Below, one piece after another: positions 49,578 to 58,962 of a DNA stretch of 64,000 nucleotides. Location: positions 2,108,001-2,172,000 of the forward strand of contig OZ243931.1 in NCBI GenBank assembly GCA_965214055.1, read 5' to 3'. How positions within the stretch are numbered: position 1 is the stretch's first letter; each line of letters starts with the position of its first letter. The notes below the pieces were generated by a model. The model did no database searches. It worked only from the letters and a program-made list of their open reading frames with translations, and was not told where the DNA came from. A program made the translations under genes and the position numbers. The stretch comes from WTGA01 sp965214055 (lineage in GTDB: Bacteria > Pseudomonadota > Gammaproteobacteria > Arenicellales > Poriferihabitantaceae).

Positions 49578-50279
49578 ATGTTATTGACCCCCACCGAAAT
49601 GGAAAGGTTGACCATTTTTACCGCGGCAGAACTGGCCCGGAAACACAGGGCAAAGGGACTCGCACTCAATCACCCGGAAACGATTGCCTATATCAGTGAT
49701 GAAATTCTTGAAGGGGCCCGGGAAGGGCGGTCTGTTGCCGAGTTGATTTCCCATGGGTCGACATTGCTGACGACGGATGATGTCATGCCGGGTGTTGCGG
49801 AGTTGATCCCCATGATTCAGGTGGAAGGCACGTTTCCGGATGGGACGAAACTGGTCACCGTCCATGACCCGATTCGGCCTGGAAAGCAGTCGACCCGGGC
49901 TTCCCGACATGTGATTCCCGGCGAGGTACTGGCATCGGAAGGCACGATTGAAATCAATGTCCATCGTAAGAAATCATCCGTCCAGGTGGTGAATACCGGG
50001 GACCGCCCGGTGCAGGTTGGCAGTCACTATCACTTTTTCGAAACCAATCGTGCCCTTGAATTTGATCGGGAGATGGCATTTGGCATGCATCTGGATATTC
50101 CTGCGGGGACGTCAGTGCGGTTTCAGCCAGGTGAATCCAGGGAGGTGCCATTAACCGAGTTTGGCGGCACCCGGGAACTGTATGGGCTGAATAACCTGAC
50201 GAACGGTTCGGTAACCAGTGAGACCCGCAAAGCGGATGCCCTGCACCGTGCCCGTCAACGCCAGTTCAAGGGAGCGTAA
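49578..50279 (+). CDS. ureAB: Urease gamma-beta fusion subunit (UreA-UreB)
   Basis: 233 residues starting MLLTPTEMERLTIFTAAEL, with AAAGGAGG 7 nt before. Residues 1-100 are the gamma subunit (ALNHPETIAYISDEILEGAREG, ELIPMIQVEGTFPDGTKLVTVH). Residues ~105-233 are the beta subunit (IPGEVLASEGTIEINVHR, DRPVQVGSHYHFFETN, RFQPGESREVPL). Such fusions are known from Helicobacter but are less usual in a gammaproteobacterium. Followed after 2 bp by ureC. Confidence 0.92.
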   Translation: MLLTPTEMERLTIFTAAELARKHRAKGLALNHPETIAYISDEILEGAREGRSVAELISHGSTLLTTDDVMPGVAELIPMIQVEGTFPDGTKLVTVHDPIRPGKQSTRASRHVIPGEVLASEGTIEINVHRKKSSVQVVNTGDRPVQVGSHYHFFETNRALEFDREMAFGMHLDIPAGTSVRFQPGESREVPLTEFGGTRELYGLNNLTNGSVTSETRKADALHRARQRQFKGA

Positions 50280-50281
50280 TC

Positions 50282-51994
50282 ATGGCCATACTGACAAGAA
50301 AAGAATACGCCCAGATGTATGGTCCCACCACAGGGGATGCGGTTCGCCTGGGGGACACGTCCCTTTTGGCGGAAGTTGAACACGACCACGCAGTGCCGGG
50401 AGATGAGTGTCTGCATGGAGGGGGAAAGACCCTGAGAGACGGTCTCGGCCTGGCTCCCGGGTATGACAGTGCCATGGGTGCACTGGATATGTTGTTGTGC
50501 AATGCGCTGGTGATTGACCCGGTGCTGGGCATTGTCAAGGGGGACATCGGCATCAAGGAGGGCCGGATCGTGGCGGTGGGCAAGGCGGGCAACCCGGCTA
50601 CCATGGATGGCGTGGACAGCAACCTGATCTGTGGTGCGGCCACCGCGGTACGGGATGCGGAAGGCCTGATTGCAACCCCGGGGGGAATCGATGTACATGT
50701 GCATTTTGACAGTGCACAACTTTGCGAACATGCCATCAGTTCCGGAATCACGACGATGCTGGGGGGCTCCCTGGGGCCCATCACCGTGGGGATTGATTGC
50801 GGAGGAGCCTGGAACGTGGGCAAAATGTTGCAGGCTGCAGAACACTGGCCAATCAATTTCGGTTTTCTCGGCCGTGGAAATACCTCCAAGCCGCAATCCC
50901 TGTATGACCAGATCGAAGGGGGGTGTTTCGGTCTCAAGATACACGAAGACTGGGGGGCCATGCCCAGCGTCATCGATACCTGTTTGTCCGTTGCCGATGA
51001 GATGGACTTCCAGGTGCAGCTGCATACCGATACATTGAATGAAAGCGGTTTTGTTGAGGATACCCTGGCTGCCATTGATGGCCGGACCATCCACATGTAT
51101 CACACGGAAGGGGCAGGAGGCGGGCATGCGCCGGATATTATCCGGGTGGCGGGGATTCGGAACTGTTTGCCGTCTTCCACCAATCCCACCAATCCTTATA
51201 CGGTGAACACCTTTGACGAGCATCTCGATATGACCATGGTGTGTCATCACCTGAGCCCGTCAATTCCGGAAGATGTTGCGTTTGCCGAAAGCCGAATCCG
51301 TCCCCAGAGCATTGCCGCGGAGGATATACTGCATGACATGGGTGCCATTTCAATGCTGGGTTCAGACAGCCAGGGGATGGGGCGGATCAACGAAGTGATT
51401 TGCCGAACCTGGCAACTCGCATCCAAAATGAAAGACCAACGAGGTCGGCTGGATACCGAAACCACCGAACGGGGGGACAACGAGCGCATCAAACGGTTTA
51501 TTGCCAAGTATACGATCAATGCGGCCAGAACTTTCGGCATCGACCGGCATGTGGGCTCACTTGAACCGGGCAAGCTTGCGGATGTGGTGCTGTGGCGCCC
51601 GGGATTCTTTGGGATCAAGCCGGAACTGGTGGTCAAGGGTGGTTTTATCGCCTGGTCGTCCATGGGGGACAGCGCCGCATCCCTGATGACCTGCGAACCC
51701 CTGGCCATGCGGCCGCAATGGGGAGCCTTTGGTTCGGCACAAAAAGCACTGAGTGTGTCGTTTGTTAATCCCCGGGCCATTGAAGCCGGGTTGCAGGAAA
51801 AGCTTGCATTGACCAAGCGGCTGGTTCCCACCCGGGGGACCCGAAAACTCGGCAAACAGCATATGCTGCACAATTCCCGGTGTCCGGATATCTCCGTGGA
51901 CTCCCAGACCTTTGATGTGTTTGTGGATGGCAGCAAGGCCTATTGTGAACCGGCGGACAAGTTGCCGCTGGCACAGCGCTACATGCTGAGATGA
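50282..51994 (+). CDS. ureC: Urease alpha (catalytic) subunit UreC
   Basis: 570 residues with every catalytic feature: GGIDVHVHF (nickel histidines), GLKIHEDWG (carbamylated lysine), LHTDTLNESGFVED, HTEGAGGGHAPD, the mobile flap MVCHHLSPSIPEDVAFAESRIR (Cys-His-His) and GSDSQGMGR (nickel aspartate). Urease splits urea to ammonia and carbamate in the cytoplasm. Slightly unusual residues (VHVHF for THIHW, HMYHTEG for HTFHTEG) lie near the site. Confidence 0.96.
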   Translation: MAILTRKEYAQMYGPTTGDAVRLGDTSLLAEVEHDHAVPGDECLHGGGKTLRDGLGLAPGYDSAMGALDMLLCNALVIDPVLGIVKGDIGIKEGRIVAVGKAGNPATMDGVDSNLICGAATAVRDAEGLIATPGGIDVHVHFDSAQLCEHAISSGITTMLGGSLGPITVGIDCGGAWNVGKMLQAAEHWPINFGFLGRGNTSKPQSLYDQIEGGCFGLKIHEDWGAMPSVIDTCLSVADEMDFQVQLHTDTLNESGFVEDTLAAIDGRTIHMYHTEGAGGGHAPDIIRVAGIRNCLPSSTNPTNPYTVNTFDEHLDMTMVCHHLSPSIPEDVAFAESRIRPQSIAAEDILHDMGAISMLGSDSQGMGRINEVICRTWQLASKMKDQRGRLDTETTERGDNERIKRFIAKYTINAARTFGIDRHVGSLEPGKLADVVLWRPGFFGIKPELVVKGGFIAWSSMGDSAASLMTCEPLAMRPQWGAFGSAQKALSVSFVNPRAIEAGLQEKLALTKRLVPTRGTRKLGKQHMLHNSRCPDISVDSQTFDVFVDGSKAYCEPADKLPLAQRYMLR

Positions 51995-52007
51995 GCAGGC
52001 TTTCCCC

Positions 52008-52619
52008 ATGATCTCCTCTCCTGCCCGGATTGGTATTGGCGGGCCTGTCGGCTCTGGAAAAACCGCCCTGATTGAACGGTTGATCCCGGTTTTTGAATCC
52101 AGAAACATGGAGCTGGCCATCGTTACCAACGACCTGGTCACCCAGGAAGATGCAAAGAGAATTCAACGAAGCGGATTGATTGATCCGGAACGGGTTCTGG
52201 CGGTTGAGACCGGTGCATGTCCCCATACGGCCATCCGGGAAGATCCGACATTGAATATCCAGACCGCGGACCAATTGGTCCTGTCCTATCCTGATATTGC
52301 CGCTGTGATCATCGAGAGCGGCGGGGACAATCTGGCCTCCACGTTTTCACTGGACCTGGTGGATTACTGGTTGTTTGTCATTGATGCGGCGGATGGTGAT
52401 GATATCCCCAGGAAAAAAGGCCCGGGGGTTGTGCGGTCAGATTTGCTCATTATCAACAAGACGGATCTTGCTCCCTATGTCGGTGCCGACCTGGGACGAA
52501 TGGTTCGGGAGGGAACGGCAGTACGCGGCGGCAAGCCGGTCCTGTTAACCAACTGTGCAACCGGGGAGGGAATCGAACAGGTTATGGACCAGTTGGTGCA
52601 TGATGTCCTCTTTGCCTGA
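52008..52619 (+). CDS. ureG: Urease accessory GTPase UreG
   Basis: 203 residues: P-loop GGPVGSGKTALIE, VTNDLVTQEDA, the metal-binding CPH in VETGACPHTAIRED, IIESGGDNLA, and INKTDLAPYVGADL. It couples GTP hydrolysis to nickel insertion into urease. Fourteen bp after ureC; overlaps ureD. Confidence 0.95.
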   Translation: MISSPARIGIGGPVGSGKTALIERLIPVFESRNMELAIVTNDLVTQEDAKRIQRSGLIDPERVLAVETGACPHTAIREDPTLNIQTADQLVLSYPDIAAVIIESGGDNLASTFSLDLVDYWLFVIDAADGDDIPRKKGPGVVRSDLLIINKTDLAPYVGADLGRMVREGTAVRGGKPVLLTNCATGEGIEQVMDQLVHDVLFA

Positions 52620-53469
52620 TACCGTTTCCCCGGAACCCTCAGCGCGTTCTGCAGACCTGCAACTGCAGTTCAGCAGAGCACCGGATAACCGGACCTTTGT
52701 CTGCAACCAGTTTGGTCGCTACCCATTCCATGTGTGTCGTGCTCAGTACATGGATGCAAATCCCGCGGGATTGGCCACGGTTTACCTGCAGTCCAGTTCG
52801 GGGGGAATTTTTGAACACGACCGCCTGTCCTGCGAATTGCATGGTTTGCCCAGGTCCCAGTCCCATGTCACCACCCAGGCCTCCACCATTGCCCATCGTA
52901 TGGACAATGGATATGCCCACCACAGGATGACCATTCGAGCCGAAAAAGACAGCTATCTGGAATATCTGGTCAACCCGATGATTTTGTTTCCCCAGTCTGA
53001 CCTGCGCTCCATGGTGCATATTCAGCAGCATCCCGATTCCACGGTCATACTGGCTGACGGGTTCATGCATCATGATCCCGATGGGAGTGAAGCGGTTTTC
53101 AGGTCCTATTTCAGTGAAGTTCGCGTGGAGAATCTGGCGGGTGACCTCCAATGTCTTGATCGGTACCAGGTATCCGGAGAGGATTTTGTTCGCGAAGAAC
53201 CGGGCATCATGGGGAAAAACAAAATCCAGTCCACCTTTCTCGTTCTTTCCCGCTCCATTTCCCTGAACGAACTGTCACACCGGTTGCGAACGGGGATGAA
53301 TGGAAGTGTCAACGAGTATGCCGGGGTGTCCCGGTTGCCCAATCAATGCGGAGTGATGGTTCGTATCATCTCCACCAGCGCACATCGGATGGAGCGGTGC
53401 ATCGCCCGGCTGTGGCAGATTGCCCGATATCGGATTCTTGGAGAATATCCGGCCCTTCGCCGGAAGTAG
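52600..53469 (+). CDS. ureD: Urease accessory protein UreD (UreH)
   Basis: 289 residues from ATGATG at 52600 (the second ATG is also possible), overlapping the end of ureG by 20 bp. YLQSSSGGIFEHDRLSCELHG and HVTTQASTIAHRMDNGYAHHRM match UreD, as does YLEYLVNPMILFPQSDLRS. It forms the UreDFG activation complex. In many bacteria ureD is first in the operon; here it is last. Confidence 0.88.
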   Translation: MMSSLPDTVSPEPSARSADLQLQFSRAPDNRTFVCNQFGRYPFHVCRAQYMDANPAGLATVYLQSSSGGIFEHDRLSCELHGLPRSQSHVTTQASTIAHRMDNGYAHHRMTIRAEKDSYLEYLVNPMILFPQSDLRSMVHIQQHPDSTVILADGFMHHDPDGSEAVFRSYFSEVRVENLAGDLQCLDRYQVSGEDFVREEPGIMGKNKIQSTFLVLSRSISLNELSHRLRTGMNGSVNEYAGVSRLPNQCGVMVRIISTSAHRMERCIARLWQIARYRILGEYPALRRK

Positions 53470-53759
53470 TCTCCTTGACGCACAATCCGGTCATCCGGAT
53501 TTCAGTGCCGGATGATCAGCACCCGGCGGGTGTTCATGGAAACGGGCCCGGGGCAGGGAGCAAAACAAAGGGGTTTTGGGAAACCGCTCCTGTGCAAATC
53601 CGGCAAATGCAGCCTGGAACCCCATGCAGTCCAGTCATGGGACGGAAAAACACCGGAATCGGGCCTGGTCTCCTTCCATGGGGGTAGAACAACAAAACTC
53701 ACCCACGATATAGTAAAATCCATGGGGCACCCCCATCAACCGACCGGAAATACGGACGC
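53470..53759. other. Intergenic stretch urease operon / gltX
   Basis: 290 bp with no gene. A TATAGT box at 53709-53714 is a plausible -10 for gltX. A short hairpin-like ATCCGGTCATCCGGAT lies just past ureD, with no T-run. Confidence 0.35.
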
Positions 53760-55166
53760 ATGCCAGCCATTACGCGATTCCCCCCCAGCCCGACAGGCTA
53801 CCTGCATATCGGGGGTGCGCGTACTGCATTGTTCAATTGGCTGTATGCCCACAAAACGGGTGGGGAGATGATTTTGCGGATTGAGGATACGGATCGGGCG
53901 CGCTCTACCCAGCAGGCGGTAGGTGTGATTCTGGATGCAATGAAATGGCTGGGTTTGACCTGGAAGATGGGCCCCTTCTATCAGACCAAACGGCTGGACC
54001 GGTATGCGGAAATCCTCCAGGAACTGCTGGCGCAGGATCATGCCTACTATTGTTTTTGCAGCAAGGACCGACTGAATGCATTACGCGCTCATCAGCGGGA
54101 GCATGGCGAAAAACCCCGGTACGACGGTTGTTGCCGGAACCTGGGACGGAAGCCGGAAACGGGAGAGAATGCGGTGATCCGGTTTCGCAATCCCCAGGAA
54201 GGGACGGTAGAATTTGACGATGTGGTTCGTGGCCATGTGGTGTTCCGGAATGATGAGTTGGATGACCTGATAGTTGCCAGAACGGATGGCACACCGACTT
54301 ACAACCTCACGGTGGTGGTGGATGATATCGATATGAATGTCAGCCATGTGGTTCGTGGCGAAGATCATCTCAACAATACGCCAAGACAGATCAATATATT
54401 CAGGGCTCTGGGCGCCAGGCTGCCTGTATTTGCCCATGTACCGCTTATTCTTGGGCAGGACGGGCAGCGCCTGTCCAAGCGTCACGGTGCGGTGAGTGTG
54501 CTGGAGTTTCGTAAAATGGGGATACTGCCGGAAGCTCTGCTCAATTACCTGGTTCGATTGGGATGGTCGCATGGTGATCAGGAAATATTTGATATGGATG
54601 AGATGATTGAGCTTTTCGATATTCAGGATATCAATAAATCTCCCGCTACGTTTGATATGGGGAAAATGCTGTGGGTCAATCAGCAGTACATTATGCGGGC
54701 AGACCTGTCGATACTAGGCCGGGAAATGGCCAGGCGATTGAATGGACGGGGTATCGGGCTGAGTTCCGGACCCGATATCAAAACCGTTGTGGCCGTGATG
54801 AAAGAGCGGGTGCAGACTCTGGAGGAGATGGCGGACAAGATCATTTATCTCTACCGGGACATTGATGGCTATGACCCCGATTCCGTAAAAAAATTTATTG
54901 ATACGGAGTCAGCCGGGCTCCTTGAAAGGGCTGGATTGAAGCTGAAATCCCTGGAAAGGTGGACAAGGGATGAGATCAACCGGACGATCAGGAATACCGT
55001 CAAGGAAATGGGTATCGGCTTTCCACAACTCGCCCAGCCTTTGCGAATTGCGGTATCCGGAACCGCCAATACACCCTCCATAGACATCACGGTAGAATGG
55101 GTGGGCAAATCCAGAACGCTGGAACGTATTGATAAGGCGGTTAAATTCTTCAGACAAAGAAGTTGA
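53760..55166 (+). CDS. gltX: Glutamyl-tRNA synthetase
   Basis: 468 residues, a normal bacterial length. Class I HIGH motif in RFPPSPTGYLHIGGARTALFN; KMSKS equivalent RLSKRHGAVSV; DLIVARTDGTPTYNLTVVVDD and the VVRGEDHLNNTPRQINI loop are conserved. It charges tRNA-Glu, whose gene lies 180 bp downstream. Residues around the stem-contact zinc motif read CFCSKDRL...YDGCC. Confidence 0.96.
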   Translation: MPAITRFPPSPTGYLHIGGARTALFNWLYAHKTGGEMILRIEDTDRARSTQQAVGVILDAMKWLGLTWKMGPFYQTKRLDRYAEILQELLAQDHAYYCFCSKDRLNALRAHQREHGEKPRYDGCCRNLGRKPETGENAVIRFRNPQEGTVEFDDVVRGHVVFRNDELDDLIVARTDGTPTYNLTVVVDDIDMNVSHVVRGEDHLNNTPRQINIFRALGARLPVFAHVPLILGQDGQRLSKRHGAVSVLEFRKMGILPEALLNYLVRLGWSHGDQEIFDMDEMIELFDIQDINKSPATFDMGKMLWVNQQYIMRADLSILGREMARRLNGRGIGLSSGPDIKTVVAVMKERVQTLEEMADKIIYLYRDIDGYDPDSVKKFIDTESAGLLERAGLKLKSLERWTRDEINRTIRNTVKEMGIGFPQLAQPLRIAVSGTANTPSIDITVEWVGKSRTLERIDKAVKFFRQRS

Positions 55167-55217
55167 AAATAGTGCTTGATTGCGTCCATAGCAGACTTTA
55201 GAATACGCACCCTCTTC

Positions 55218-55293
55218 GGGGCCATAGCTCAGCTGGGAGAGCGCAACACTGGCAGTGTTGAGGTCGGCGGTTCGAACCCGCCTGGCTCCACCA
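55218..55293 (+). tRNA. tRNA-Ala (GGC)
   Basis: Full cloverleaf: acceptor GGGGCCA/TGGCTCC, D-arm GCTC..GAGC, anticodon stem CAACA/TGTTG with loop CTGGCAG (anticodon GGC), T-loop TTCGAAC, encoded CCA. Confidence 0.96.
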
Positions 55294-55349
55294 GTTTCTC
55301 TTTACAGGGGAGCCGGGTGCGTGAAGATCAAAGACAGTAGCAGTCTATT

Positions 55350-55426
55350 GTCCCCATCGTCTAGTTGGCCTAGGACACCGCCCTTTCACGGCGGCAACAG
55401 GGGTTCGAATCCCCTTGGGGACGCCA
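55350..55426 (+). tRNA. tRNA-Glu (TTC)
   Basis: Acceptor GTCCCC/GGGGAC, anticodon loop CTTTCAC between CGCC/GGCG (anticodon TTC), T-loop TTCGAAT, encoded CCA. Confidence 0.96.
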
Positions 55427-55552
55427 CTATCCATACTGTGGGTTGGTTTTCACTGCCGTGCAAGGGTTCCAACGTGGTCCGCCATGACCAGCCAGGACAT
55501 CCCCACTCGTTGCTCTCAATCATGTTGTGCACGGTCCGACCGAACCGGGTGT

Positions 55553-55629
55553 TGGCTGGGGTGGGAGGATTCGAACCTCCGAATGCCGGAATCAGAATCC
55601 GGTGCCTTAGACCACTTGGCCACACCCCA
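55553..55629 (-). tRNA. tRNA-Gln (CTG)
   Basis: Complement: acceptor TGGGGTG/CACCCCA, anticodon stem CCGGA/TCCGG with loop TTCTGAT (anticodon CTG), T-loop TTCGAAT, discriminator G and encoded CCA. Confidence 0.94.
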
Positions 55630-56002
55630 ATTTGAATGAGATCCATATGCTGGCAAAAATGTCCAGGTACGCATAGTGTATCAGGTAAGTTCAGAGGTTG
55701 CTGAATTGAAAAACCCGGGACCCGGAATGTGTTGTTCCCGGCTTTGGCTCCCATCTCTCCCAACCTGTCAGGTGACTTTCCGGCAGACTGTTTCAGAATC
55801 CTGCCTGCTTTGGGGTTGGGCCTGGATCACTGCCCGGTTTCGTATCCCCCACCCATTTGATGAAGAAACAGCCCGGATACCCCGGGCTACAGTGACGGTG
55901 TTCATTTCCAGGGTCCAAAGGCTGGAAGATGGGAATCAGGACATGATTTCCAGCCTATGCCGACGGATAAAATGGTGGAGTGCGACTTGACCGAACGCTC
56001 AC
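55630..56002. other. Intergenic stretch after the tRNA cluster
   Basis: About 370 bp without a gene; it should hold the promoter of the minus-strand tRNA-Gln. Nothing else recognised. Confidence 0.35.
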
Positions 56003-56034
56003 AAAAAAGCCTGCATCATCCGATGCAGGCTTTT
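56003..56034. terminator. Bidirectional terminator
   Basis: AAAAAAGCCTGCATC-ATCC-GATGCAGGCTTTT; ends the minus-strand peptide-binding protein transcript 25 bp past its stop. Confidence 0.88.
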
Positions 56035-56059
56035 CCGCAGGAGTGGTAGGAATCGAAGT

Positions 56060-57709
56060 TCAGGACACCAGCCAGATAAACTCGGGGAATTCCGACGCAC
56101 CCAGACTTCCAAGCGGGTTGGAAGGCACGCCCATGACGCGGTCACTGACGCCATCAATGAGATTGATATGGGCAGGAATCACCATGCCGGATTCATTGTG
56201 AATCAGTGTTTGCATTTCGCAATACATGTCGTGACGCCTGGCAGGGTCAATTTCGGCTCGTGATAATTTCAGCAGTTCGCCCATGCGTTCGTTGTCCCAG
56301 TAGGTGTCATTCCACGCGGCACCGGGCGCAAAGGCAATCGACAGCATGGAGTTGGCGGTTGGACGCATATTCCAACTGGTTACATTCAGCGGTTCGACCC
56401 TCCAGATGGAGCCCCAGTAGCCATCTGACGGAACCTTTTTGATTTGCAGGTCGAATCCGATTTTCAGGCAATTGACCTGGGTCAGCAGGCAGGTGTCTTC
56501 AACTCCGGCCCCTACGGGGGCTACAAAGAGCTGGGCGCTGGTCACTCCGGATTTCTCGAAGTGATATTTCGCCTTGTCCGGATCAAATTCCCGCTGTGGC
56601 AATTCGCTGCACCAATCGGGTCCGTAGGCGCTCATGATGGGTTGATCATTGCCTATGGAACCGTGCCCTTTCAGAACCTTGGAAACGATGCGCTCCCGAT
56701 CCTGGATGTATTGCATCCCCTTGACAAAATCAGGGTTGCTGCCAGGCAGGGTATTGGTCAGGGCACAAATGCCATTGTAGGCCCCCGCCGGCAAGGAGTT
56801 CAGGTGGACCCCGTCGGCATCCTCGATTTGCTGAATGGCCTTGGGGTCAATATCGATGGCCAGTTGGATATCACCGGAAATCAGAGCGTTCACCCGTGCA
56901 ATCGGGTCTGTGATGGCAGTAATTTCCAGGGCATCGAGATTCGCCGTCTCTCTCCAGTAATTTTCATTGCGCACGCTGACGGATTTCACTCCGGGTTCAA
57001 ACAACTCCATCACGAATGGGCCGGTCCCGTTGCCGTCCCCGGTGGTTCCGTTCTTGATGATCTTCGCCTGAAAGATGCCCAGCAATGCAGGCAGGTCTGC
57101 ATTGGGTGAATTCAAAATGGCCTTGACTTCATGACTGCCCATTTTTTTCCATTCTTCCACGGAACTCAGGACATCCTTGACCACGGAAGTGGAATCCTCG
57201 CCCAGGTGGCGGTTCATGCTCCAGATCACGTCATCTGCCGTAAACGCCGATCCATCATGGAAATGGACATCCTTGCGAAGCTTGAAGGTCCATTCGGTGG
57301 CGTTGGAATTCGGTTCAAAGGCTTCCGCCAATTCGGGTTGCGGCACCAGGTTGCCGTCCAGCTGGCACAAGGCGTTATAGTGCGCTCTGCCCCGGCTGTA
57401 ATCGATGGCAGAAGTAAACAGCGTCGGATCCAGTTGATCATCCGGTCCGTGCAGTGCAGCGGACATTCTTACCGTTCCCCCTTTCCGGGGAGTCTGTGCC
57501 ATGGCCGTTTTACCCGTGGTAAAAACATTCCGGGCAGCGGCCAGGGTGACCCCGGTCGCCATCATGATTTTAAGAGCTTCCCGACGGCTGTATCCTTTCT
57601 GGACGGCGCGTTCGACCCGGGCCTGGTCGCTGCGGTCCAGGTCCTTGAAATCGAGTTCATGTGCCACGGTGGTCCTGTCCGGGGGGTTACTGCTGTTGTC
57701 GTTTTTCAT
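56060..57709 (-). CDS. Peptide/opine-type ABC transporter substrate-binding protein, Tat-exported
   Basis: 549 residues from the ATG at 57709. The N-terminus carries a twin-arginine signal (SRREALKIMMATG, about residues 41-53, then TAMA cleavage region) after a long polar lead. The mature domain follows SBP_bac_5 (DPTLFTSAIDYSRGRAHYNAL, LVPQPELAEAFEPN, WTFKLRKDVHFHDGSAFTADDV, GTGPFVMELFEPG). No permease or ATPase genes adjoin; it could serve the opp permease at 23-27 kb or another. Tat export suggests folding, or cofactor or ligand loading, before transport. Confidence 0.85.
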   Translation of the reverse strand: MKNDNSSNPPDRTTVAHELDFKDLDRSDQARVERAVQKGYSRREALKIMMATGVTLAAARNVFTTGKTAMAQTPRKGGTVRMSAALHGPDDQLDPTLFTSAIDYSRGRAHYNALCQLDGNLVPQPELAEAFEPNSNATEWTFKLRKDVHFHDGSAFTADDVIWSMNRHLGEDSTSVVKDVLSSVEEWKKMGSHEVKAILNSPNADLPALLGIFQAKIIKNGTTGDGNGTGPFVMELFEPGVKSVSVRNENYWRETANLDALEITAITDPIARVNALISGDIQLAIDIDPKAIQQIEDADGVHLNSLPAGAYNGICALTNTLPGSNPDFVKGMQYIQDRERIVSKVLKGHGSIGNDQPIMSAYGPDWCSELPQREFDPDKAKYHFEKSGVTSAQLFVAPVGAGVEDTCLLTQVNCLKIGFDLQIKKVPSDGYWGSIWRVEPLNVTSWNMRPTANSMLSIAFAPGAAWNDTYWDNERMGELLKLSRAEIDPARRHDMYCEMQTLIHNESGMVIPAHINLIDGVSDRVMGVPSNPLGSLGASEFPEFIWLVS

Positions 57710-57927
57710 TTGACTTGTCTCCAGTTGAAATTGTTTGATTTGTGTAAAGGGAATGAAATGCATTCGGGTTCAATAGAATTCATCGTTTCCCATTCTCCGA
57801 TGCCCTGCCATCCGCGGCGTCCGGAAGGCGGAACCGGAATGATACCTCGTCCTTCATACGGCCTGTTTTGGGTTGGTTCATATGCCTTTGTCTGCCGGAG
57901 CCCCGCAGGACCTCCCTGCCATGTGGG

Positions 57928-58851
57928 CTATTCATCGAATTCCACCCAATACGGCTTGTGGTCTGAGCCCACCGCATCCACATCCACCCAGCACCGCTTG
58001 ACCTTTGGAGCGAGTTCTGTATTGACAAAACAGTAGTCCAGTCTCAGTGGATGTCCAGGCAATAGGTCCGGTGGGTCCGGCCACCAGGAAGTCGGTTCGC
58101 CAATGGTCTCCCGGGCCACACTCCAACTGTCCACCAGGCTGTGGGGGTGAATGCCGCGGCCATAAATTGGATCGGCTTTACCCAGAAACCGGATGTATTC
58201 CCGGCTTTCTTCGGTACAATTGAAATCTCCCATGAATATCGAGTGGGACGGAACAGGCAAAGGGGGTTCTCCATTATTCCAGTCCATCTGGATACAATGT
58301 TCTGTTTCTTCAGGATATTTCCGCGCATCCGTGTTGGTCATCGTGAGGTTGCGGAAAGGCTCAGTGAGTTGATGCATTTTCAGCAATGTATCGATTTGCA
58401 TCAACCGCTCCTGGGTGGATATGGACGACAGATGAAGCGAGCAGACCCGTAAAACGCCACAAGGTGTATCAATCACCGCTTCCAGAGCCCCTGTATTCAT
58501 GCTGAAAAGGTGCACCGCACCCAGGTGTGGAAGCATCAATGGGCGAGTGGACAGAATAGGCCAGCGGGACAACAGCATGGGGCCGAATTGCCGACGACGA
58601 TTTGATACCACCCCCTCTTCGTCCTTTGTGCTGGCATCCAGGTCCACGGCAGGGCAGTAAGACCAGTAATATTTCTCCAGCAGTTCCCCCAGAACCTGAG
58701 GCTGGTCCACCATTCCGGTGCGACGCCAGAACCGTTCCACTTCCTGCAGTCCGATAATGTCCGCACCACGAACCTCCCTGGCAATGCGCCCAAGGTTGCA
58801 ACATTGATCCAGTCCCACTCCAAAGCGGATATTGTAGGTCACCACTTTCAT
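57928..58851 (-). CDS. Endonuclease/exonuclease/phosphatase-family protein
   Basis: 307 residues with the fold's four motifs: TYNIRFGVG, GLQEVE (metal Glu), MGDFNCTEES and the terminal GSDHKPYW (catalytic Asp-His). RVCSLHLSS is the usual third strand. No signal peptide. Substrate (DNA, phosphodiester or phospholipid) cannot be told. It is divergent from the MocR-type regulator 111 bp away. Confidence 0.87.
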   Translation of the reverse strand: MKVVTYNIRFGVGLDQCCNLGRIAREVRGADIIGLQEVERFWRRTGMVDQPQVLGELLEKYYWSYCPAVDLDASTKDEEGVVSNRRRQFGPMLLSRWPILSTRPLMLPHLGAVHLFSMNTGALEAVIDTPCGVLRVCSLHLSSISTQERLMQIDTLLKMHQLTEPFRNLTMTNTDARKYPEETEHCIQMDWNNGEPPLPVPSHSIFMGDFNCTEESREYIRFLGKADPIYGRGIHPHSLVDSWSVARETIGEPTSWWPDPPDLLPGHPLRLDYCFVNTELAPKVKRCWVDVDAVGSDHKPYWVEFDE

Positions 58852-58962
58852 GTTTTATCGTTCATTGCACGGTCTTGGAGAATTATTACCGGATATTAGG
58901 TTGATAGGTAGACCCATTTTGGATGAAAATGAGAAGCCCAATCTTATGGCTATACTGAGAAC

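Noticed and set aside
53512..53871. A 119-codon frame overlapping the gltX start
   Set aside because: gltX is certain by its HIGH region; this frame runs into it out of phase.
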